A stretch of DNA of 57,472 bases. It comes from Gnetum montanum. Its lineage: Eukaryota; Streptophyta; Gnetopsida; Gnetales; Gnetaceae. A program made the position numbers and the translations under genes. Below, piece by piece: positions 41,801-50,800 of this stretch. The notes under the pieces are model-generated. The model was not told the origin of the DNA. It saw only the letters and a program-made list of their open reading frames with translations, and searched no databases. The DNA lies in assembly GCA_015680685.1 (NCBI GenBank), contig MNCI01014373.1, positions 604,686-662,157 of the forward strand. The letters are read 5' to 3'. Each line of letters begins with the position of its first letter. Within the stretch, counting starts at the first letter, position 1.

Positions 41801-44800
41801 AACAAAAAGGTGTATAAATTAACATCAAGGGCCTGAGTAAGAGGCAAGAGATGGGGAGAGTATGCGTGAGAGAGAAGAGACTCAAAAGAGAGACTCATTG
41901 TTCATATATATTTGTGTGATTGTCAATGAGTGAGTGAGCATCATTGATGGTCTACTTGCATCGAGAGTGGAGTGAGAGTTTGATTAAATTAGTTGTAGGT
42001 TCTTGGGAGTGTTCTAGCTTTCTTTGTGCTTTGTCCTCATTTTCTTTGGGCAAGAATAAAGAATTTCTTTTTCTTCTTATTCAATTGTAGTTTTTTCTTG
42101 GTTATTCAAATTTCAGTAAGTTTGGATTGTGGAATCCAAGGGAGCTCCTCATCAACAACTTCCTTGAGAGATGATTTCCAATAGGATATGTCTCATACAA
42201 GGGTTCCCTAGCCCTTGCAATTCCACATGAGCAACTTCATGATCTACCCAAAGACCTCTTCTTGTAGACCTCCTTATGAGTCCCCTAAATCCCCATGTCT
42301 ATGCCATGCTTTGTTTTTCTTTGTCATGTTTCCACAAGAGAAGGCTGCCCGACCTTCTTTTGATACTATGAGACACTAAAGCCCTCTAGCATACTGTCAA
42401 GAATCTTACATCTAACCAGACCAGATGTCATAGAAAGTGAACCCAAGGTCCGCAAGGGGATTACCCAAGGGCCCAACAAGGAGATTTCTTTAGTAGTAGC
42501 AATCTGCAATTCCTTAAGTTGTTCGAACGGAGTTGCAAACACCTCCTATTCCACCTTAGCCTCAACCATGTCCAACATTTGGGCAAACCATGGCAGGGAC
42601 CTATTAGCCCTATGATCTTTAAGGGACTCCAACCCATGGTCCCATTCCTCTAGTGGCACATTGGCAAGGCCAAATTCCTCTACATCAAGTACCTCCTTCA
42701 CCAGGATACTAAAGTGATTTACATTGCCTCTTGCCAATGCAACTATCATTGACACAACTGTCACATTTTGAGGGGTGGAAACAGTCATAGCCCTAGCATT
42801 GCTAGGGGCCCTAGGATTCCTATGTTCCTTGTGGTTTACGTCCTACCACACTTATGATGCCCCTTGTTTTCCTTGAGCAAGGGTTGCTCATCTAGCCCCA
42901 CCCTCCTTTCAGATACGAACTCTTCTACATTCTTTTACTAGATGGTTCACCTTTCCACAATAATCACATCCCTATGTGCTTGGCCTATGTGGTTGGTACC
43001 TTCTTATGCTCAATAGGGACATTCTCGTATTCAACAATCAAGGACTCCACACCAGTTGGAGTTTCCATGATAACCTCTCTTAGCAGTTCAGCTTCCTTAA
43101 CAAACTATCAAACGCAAAAGCAAACTTATCCCATTCAAACACAAGATGCAACGAATTTGTCAAAGGTGATAAACTCTCTAAAATATCCAGCCAAGGCTGT
43201 AAGGAATGAATTAGTCCATAGATCCCATGGGACCCCTAAAACCCTAATCTAGACAAGAAGATGGTCAAATAAGCCCTCATTCTAAGATTCCATATAATCA
43301 TTTTTGTTTAACTCATGTATACAATTTTTTTTTAAAATGCTTAACATTTTTATGAATCATAAATATTATGTGGCTCTTGTAAAATTTGTATCCTATAACA
43401 AGCCATCTATAAAAATGCATTACAATTTTTCCCTTTTCAACTCTAATGATAAGGGCTAGACTCGCACTAATCAATACTTGAGGCTCAATTGATCATAAAA
43501 CTAGGTTGATTGTAGCACCTTCATTACCTTCTATATTTATGAAATATTATAATACCTCAACAAGATGCATAGCCAAGAATGGCAGCTATCCTTTCTTTTA
43601 TCTTAATATGATTGAAATTAACAAACAATTACATGACTTATTTCAAGTTTATTTTGCAAGCAATATCAATGAATGTGATTTAGTATAATCAAACCAGCCT
43701 GCTATCATCTACCTACCAATGGTCATTTTATCTCCCATTGACTCCTACCTGCACTTTAGGTAAGTTTTTAGGGGGAAACCCTCCTTCTTTATATGTTTTT
43801 GTTAAATTCTTTGAATATTTTGATTTTCTCACAGTAAGAAAAAGTAAACCCTTACCATAACACAAGATATTTTATTTGTTGCAACATATGGAAATTATAT
43901 TAACCAAATAAAATTTAATAGATATTAACTAATGAAATAATATATGTAATTATATATAATTGATTAAAGTGGTGAAGGATATTTCAAGGCATCTAGATAC
44001 AGAGGAAAAGAAAGAACACGTGTTAGTTATTTCACCTGCAAACGGAAAAATTTTCAAACTGTCATGTGAATAAAAAGTATTTCTGCGTGCTAGATCTCAA
44101 ATATTATTAACATCTTATCTTTAAAGAGACAGAAGGCTCAGAATGATCAATGTGAAAAAAAGACAAGCAGACTTGCAGACTGACTGAGATTATCAAAATA
44201 TCTTACTATGACATATTCCAGGTTATATTGTAACACCCACTCATAGGGAGCAAGAGCTAGCACCCAAAGCCCCCTAAAAAGAAGAAAGTTGAAAGAAGAA
44301 AATGCCCATGTGGCTTTCTTTCTACAACAATCAAACTAGCATTAACCTTTAAAATTTAAAACGAGATGCCGGCACGCACGTGTGATGCAGGCTCGAGGAT
44401 GGTGGGGCCTCAAGCCGTGCACCCTTCTAACCACCAAATATCCCCGAATCGACAGCTAGCAGCGGATCTGGCAGGGGCAGTTGCCCGAAAAAATCAAAAT
44501 CTTTTTATGGCTGTTTAGAAGCGACGCGCTGCCCGTGCATGCCCTCCTGCGACGACGCAGGATTCTACAAAGCGACACGTGTCTTGCATGCGTAGCATTT
44601 CGCGTTTGAATGTGAATGCATGTGTGCCACGTGGTGTGTAGCAGCAATGCCCCCCCCCCCCCCCCCNNNNNNNNNNNNNNNNNNNNNNNNNNNNNNNNNN
44701 NNNNNNNNNNNNNNNNNNNNNNNNNNNNNNNNNNNNNNNNNNNNNNNNNNNNNNNNNNNNNNNNNNNNNNNNNNNNNNNNNNNNNNNNNNNNNNNNNNNN

Positions 44801-47800
44801 NNNNNNNNNNNNNNNNNNNNNNNNNNNNNAGGACGAAGAGCTCTGGCAGATGGTGACCCAATGTGGCTGGTCTAACCCTCTGCAACGGCTAGTTGGGGAT
44901 CCAGATCTAGCAGACGACGCATTCTTCTCCAACTGGGCCAATGACCGCACCTTTTTCCGAGGCCATGAAATCTTGATTACAGAATCTTCAATTGCCAGCT
45001 ATCTAGGGGCCCAGATCGATGGAGAGGTCATTCTGCCTTCCACCCGCGGCCTACAAGATGCAAAAATGTTCTTTGATGGGCCCGTTCCTCGAACCAAGAG
45101 CCGACAGGTACCCAGATCTTCCCTGCCCCACCTATGGGCCCGGGGCGCAGATCTGGTGGACAGATTTTTTGTCCAGTCTGGCAACGGTTCCAAGCTACAG
45201 GGCCTACACTTCGCTTTTCTGCGTTGTCTCAAGTTGGGTCACCAAGTCAACCTCCCCCGCTTTTTTAAGGAGGCCCTTCTGCTCAAGTGCCGCGACCGAC
45301 ACTCTGGTTTAATTCTAGTGCTGTGGCAGGGGGCAGAGGGGGAGCAGCACCCATCGTCCTCTGCCCCGCCCCCCCCCCTGCGGGGGGTTTCTCCGAAACA
45401 CCCCCCCTCGGCAAGGCCCCAGGACCCTACAATTTTGCCCGGATAGGGGAGCAGTTGGCCCCTCTGGGGCTCCACCTTTACCCGGGGCCAAAGGACCCAA
45501 CGAGAGCGGCAGCCCCCCGATCGCCCTGACAGAACAGTTCCCCCCCCCCCCCCCAGAGACCTCTGGCCAAGGGAACTGGAATGAGGAGCTTCGGCAGGCC
45601 ACGCAGAGGGCCGCGGATGAGGCTTAGGAGGCGGAGAGAAAGGAGTGGGAAGCCAAATGGCATGAAGCCCTCGCGCAGGCCCGGGCCGACCTGGAAGCCC
45701 AGGTCTCTGAGCGCAAACAGGAGCGGGTGAGGCAGCAGGACCTCATGGCCGAGGCTGCTAGGGCCCGCCTAATTGACAAAATCCAAGCCCAAGTGCGGGA
45801 AGAGTTGATCCAAGAGGAAGTGGCCCAGAGACAACGTGAACAAGCAAAGCGGGCGGAGCAGGAGCGGCTTCAAGAGGAGGACCAACGACAACGGCAGCTT
45901 GACCGAGCCCACAAGCACAACACCCGACAGTGGCTAAGAGGGGGGCGATGCCCATACCTCATTCTTGGCATCAGCTGTGAGAGCTCCTGGGCTGAGCTCA
46001 GACGACATATCCGCCGAACCTCGACGTGCTTCCATCCGGATGCAGGAGCTTCGCAGGTGGATAGGAGCCGATGGGAGTCGACCATGCAGGGTATCTAGCA
46101 AGCGGCCAGTTTCATGGACACGGAGGACCACCGAAACACTCTGAATATCCTCCATGAATTAGAGCGCCCCGACTGCGCCTACCGACGGCTACCGACGAAC
46201 CCATAAGGGGTTGTCGGGCTCGGGTGGTGGGGGATGCTTGCCCCCCTCTACAGGGTCGATGCCCCCCCCCCCCCGGTCTTCTCCACTGTTCTGGCTCGTC
46301 AACCAGGTGGGGGTGCACCCCCCCCCCCCCCTTTTTTTTCTTTTGTGGGGGGGGCCCCCCCCCCCCTCCCCCGCTGTTTCCCAGGGTTGGCTCCAGGGGC
46401 AGTGTGTTTTATTTTTGTCTTGGGAACTGTTTTGATTAATTTGGGAATCCTTCCCTACCAAGGGGGGCCATTCCTGATGGCCCACCATTTGTAATCTCTT
46501 GTACCATAATTTGTGTTTCTCAGTAATATAATCCCGACTACTTTCTCAAAAAAAAAATTTAAAACGAGATCAATAATACCTATATCTAGCTCTAAAATAG
46601 GTCAATCAATATTAATTTAACAATTAAGAGATAATTTTAAAAAGAAATAGGCATAATAAAATATCTGTGCAAGATGCATTAGATTAAAAGATAAAAGCTT
46701 TTTATCATTCAACCTAAAAAGCAATATTTAATCAGGATCATTTGCGCACTTGAAAACCAAAGAAATGACAACATAAGCAGATAAAATAATAATCTCATAA
46801 TTGTTCAATCACATAATAATATTTTATAATTTCCAGCCACACACAAAAACAAGATCTGAATTTAACTCTTGTAACCATTTTACCAATAATCATGTAATCA
46901 GGAAATTCATATGTTCGATAGTAGAGAATAGCTAGATCACAACCATAAATTAACATCCTAGGTTTTCCCCCACTCCATCAACTTATAGAAAGATATTAAA
47001 ATCAAACTTGAGAAGGTGTAGGAAGAAAATAAGTATAATTCAAGATTCAGATCCAAGATTTATGCATTCAAAAGGGGAGGGTTTATCAACCGAATTCCAA
47101 CCAAAATCCAAGAATTCAACAATTCACAATTATCGATGGGCCCAAGGATACTCTCACTTTCTATTGGCAGTACCAATCCTCACATCAGGGATCCATAGCC
47201 CCTATTGGCAATCCTTTGCCAAAAATGCCCCAAATCATTATGGGTGTTTCTAAATCATTACAGAAACAACTCTCATCCCACTCTTTCAAGCATGAGAGTG
47301 CAAAGGATGGGCAGAGAGATCCAAAAGAAATAAGTCTAAGCTTACAACAACAATCTTGATATTTTCCTTGGCAATCCTTTGCCATAAATGCCCCAAATCA
47401 TTATGGGTGTTTCTGAATCATTACAGAAACAACTCTCATCCCACTCTTTCAGGCATGAGAGTGCAAAGGTTGGGCGGAAAGATCAAAGAAAAATATAAGT
47501 CTAAGCTTACAACAACAATCTTGATATTTTCATACAAGCATTGCGAAGGTGGTTAAACAAGCAAGAAGAGAAAAGTGTGAGAAAATCAGCCCTTGCTAGC
47601 CATTATCAAACATAACAAAGATGGATCATTTTACCTCCTTGCTTAGATATCTTGCTTACTAGGAGGAATTATCCGAATATTGGATTGCTATGCCGCACTT
47701 GTTTTCTTTCTCTTTGCTCTCTCTTGTAGCAACGACAGTCTTCTCTCCATTCGCAGCCACACTCCTTGTTGATGTATCCTCCTTTTTTTTTTTTTTTTTT

Positions 47801-50800
47801 TTTTTACCAAGTTTNGTGTTCTGCCAAGTTATTTTTGCCTTGTGTGTGTCCTCCCTTTTCCTTTCCTCCTCTTCCTATTTGTAGGTGGAATAAGGGATAA
47901 TGAATGGTTTCTTGTAACTAACTTGTTGGGGACTATTCGTATTCTTTTCTTTGGTTTCTTGTAACTAACTTGTTGGGGACTATTCGTATTCTTTTCTTTG
48001 GTTTCTTGTAACTAACTAGTTGGGGACTGTTCGTATTCTTTTCTTTCTTTTTAAAGTTATCTCTCTCTTTCTCTCTCTTTTCAACCATGGATCATGAGTT
48101 CAATTCTCTTCATGATCACTATAATAAAATCAATAAAGTATGTATATTCACAGGTTGCAGGCTCAATTCCTAAATCAACAATTTTTGATATTTTAGAATT
48201 TAGATTTTGCTAGATCTCAGGTTCAACATTCCAACATAATATCTCTCTTTATCATTCAGAATTGTCATAAGATGCAAGAAAAGAGTTTTCAAATAGATTC
48301 ATGACAAGGGCAATTCAAGATACATAATCAAATAAGGCACCTTCTTTTTCAGGTCATCAGCGATGTGAATTTTCCCATCGTCTTACGAGCCCTGAAAGGT
48401 CATCACGTGACCTTTCTACAGCAATGGAGAGGGGACTTATACTCTACTATTTTAAACTAAAAAGAGCAATGCACAAAATAAAATAAAATATAAAGCTACA
48501 GTATCTACACACAATATCCCTGATTCATGGGTCAGGTTCCTCCAACTTGATTCATAGGTCAAGTTCCTCAATATGAGCATTCTTTTGCATCTCAACAAAC
48601 CTATTTTAGCTCTTGAGGCACACCTTAGAGTATTGTCCTCTGTTTCTCAGCATCTCTGTTGAAATAGAATGGAAAATATCTTGTTTTCCCATATATCATT
48701 TATTATTATTTTTCTAAAACATTCCCAACATGTATTTTAAATCATATTTCTCATGCATAAAGTATTTAAACATTTAATCATAATACATATAAAATTATGG
48801 TCAACAAATTTATTACTATTCCAATTAGCCTTTTCCACCAAAGCACACACAAAACTTGTCAACAAAACATGCATACAAACACACAAAAGACTATTACAAT
48901 CATTAACGCAAAAACTCAAGGAGAAATGGTTCGTTACATATATTATAACCATAGAACCACATACTTACAGGTCCAAGTTGCACAAGTAAAGCACGAAACT
49001 CAGCTGCACGCTCCTGTGTATATAGAAATGAGAAAATCACTAACGGACCTCTGAAAGAATTTCTTATTTCAAATATATATGGAAGATAATTATTGGAGAA
49101 TGGATACAATATAGTAGCCAGTAGAAAACTCTAGAGCCACAGCTTCATATAGGAAGATGAAGGAAGATGAAATGTTCAACAATAGGATCAATCATATGAT
49201 AAACAAGCAGTTTGCACTTCCTAGGTAGCAATCTCTAAAGGAAGTAGTAAATTTTTGGGTTATACTAGGTGATCTCATTATTGTACAAATTCAATATTGA
49301 ATGCATTGCACAGACATTTTCTTTTGGAATATTTTTATGACATTTCAGCTTAAAGAAATCTCAGTGGTGTTGCACATTTTTAGCCATTTAAATATGATTA
49401 AACCCACATGACAATCCCGTGCATGCTCTCCAGAAAGGAAAAGGCCTAATGCAGCCTAAAGGCTCCATGCATAAAAAATGTGTAGAGTCCAGTTTATTTA
49501 ACTTCTTAAAACTCTACCTTTTTTCTTATGTACTGGACAAAACAAGTACACAATGGACTATAAACAAACCATCAAGCTCTTCAGGAGAACATGACTATAA
49601 TGGTTGGTTGATTAAATCATCTATATGGTAATACAAGTCTATGGTACATTCTTCCCCAAGCTGGTGCATAGCTAAATTTATCAATGACATTTATTATGCT
49701 TTTAATGAGAGTAGAGGTGCCAAAAAAATGCCGTGTAACTTGGAGAGAAAAGATGTAGTTTGATGTAATCTTAACTTCCATTATACTTTTCATCAAACAA
49801 AATTACTTTCTTTGATTTAGGCTACATAGCATGGTTGGAAATAAGAATGCCATTAGTACTCACACATTCTGAGTCTGTGCATCACATTTATTGTGCACCG
49901 TTAAAACTTAAATTAGGTGTCTTTATGGTCCCACGGTTTTAGCAGCACAGCCATCAAGGCATGAACAAAAGAGGAGAAAAAATACTTTCCTCTCAAACCA
50001 TCTCTAGCTTAAAATCTCTCTTGCATAAGTAAACTCAGTTCAAACCCTGCCTCACTTTAAATAGCTAAAATAAAACTCTAATGGATAATTCTCGCTTGGG
50101 TAATCACTCAGATACAAAACTTTGTCCGTACCCATTAGGTAACACTTCTAACTGACAGATCCCTACGCTCCCCATTTTCAGGATCTATTTGAAGCACTTT
50201 CTTTGAAAATTTTACTTCTTTTCAATTTTCTTACTTTTTGAATCACCACTATCATCGTAACTTTATCCTAATAACTACATAGGACCAGCTAACTTCTAGT
50301 AATTGAGCTTGCAGTTGTACATTAAGTTCATCCATTAATCCGTACATTTCCTATATCTTTCTAACATCTTTTAATAAGCTTTATCTCCGTACAATACAAC
50401 AATATAGAATGGGTAGTTTCACAAGATTATATCATAATTTCTACACCTAGATCCCTTCTCATAGCGTATAAAGCTCTCTTGTCCCCTCATTTCTTTAGAA
50501 GTTTGCATTTATTTTATGCACAATTCTTATTATTCCTAACCCAAGTACCTTGGCCACTGCATTCTATCTATTTTAGTATTATTTTAAATTCATAATATTC
50601 ATTTTGTCTGCTACGTTTATTTTGTTGGCATTGACTCTTAGCCTGTCTGCAAACTTGTTTACTTTCTGCAACGTATCCGGTAATCATTCGCTTAAGCTGG
50701 AGCTCAAAATTATAATTTCTTAAATACTAGGAGTACCAAGCATAATCATTTGGCCCTATCTAACTTAAAAGCTTATGTGTACGATGAAATCACACTCTAC

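Larger units (their letters stand above)
36832..43292 (-). mobile_element. LINE copy E, most complete copy (ORF1, EN, RT, zf-RVT, extra frame, tail)
   Basis: On the minus strand from 43292: ORF1 with zinc knuckle (43260-42400), a non-family insertion or eroded spacer (about 42400-41360), endonuclease (about 41340-40700), RT (40100-39200), zf-RVT (39050-38900), extra frame (38640-37190), 3' UTR and tail (TATTAATACAACCTGATCC ... TTTTCC, A-run with AAAAAG units). An imperfect target duplication is suggested by TATGATGATTTTTCTTT (36815-36831) and TATAATCATTTTTGTTT (43293-43309). In sense orientation to ABC1K in intron 2. Confidence 0.8.
44368..46553 (+). mobile_element. LINE copy C, young 5'-truncated copy with 17 bp target duplication
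   Basis: Perfect 17 bp duplication AAAATTTAAAACGAGAT at 44351-44367 and 46554-46570, the hallmark of target-primed reverse transcription. GC- and CpG-rich body in AT-rich intron. Contains the zf-RVT start (GQLPEKIKIFLWLFRSDALP, about 44475-44535), a 163-base N block, the extra frame (44830-46206), a 3' UTR with C/G homopolymers, and the family end CAGTAATATAATCCCGACTA-CTTTCTC-A-run. Antisense to ABC1K in intron 2. Confidence 0.93.
46571..48968. other. Intron 2 proximal segment, AT-rich with local tandem repeats
   Basis: No gene. Contains the 160-bp duplication (47207-47531), a T-run with N (47785-47815), the 47-bp triplicate (47906-48046) and a CT microsatellite (48058-48080). Confidence 0.55.

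Noticed and set aside
44460-44640. Possible independent host gene before the N block
   Set aside because: It matches the zf-RVT start of the LINE (GQLPEKIKIFLWLF) and lies inside the element's target duplication.
46189-46494. Overlapping Pro/Gly-rich frames in the 3' UTR of LINE copy C
   Set aside because: Produced by C and G homopolymers; they lie after the natural stop of the extra frame.
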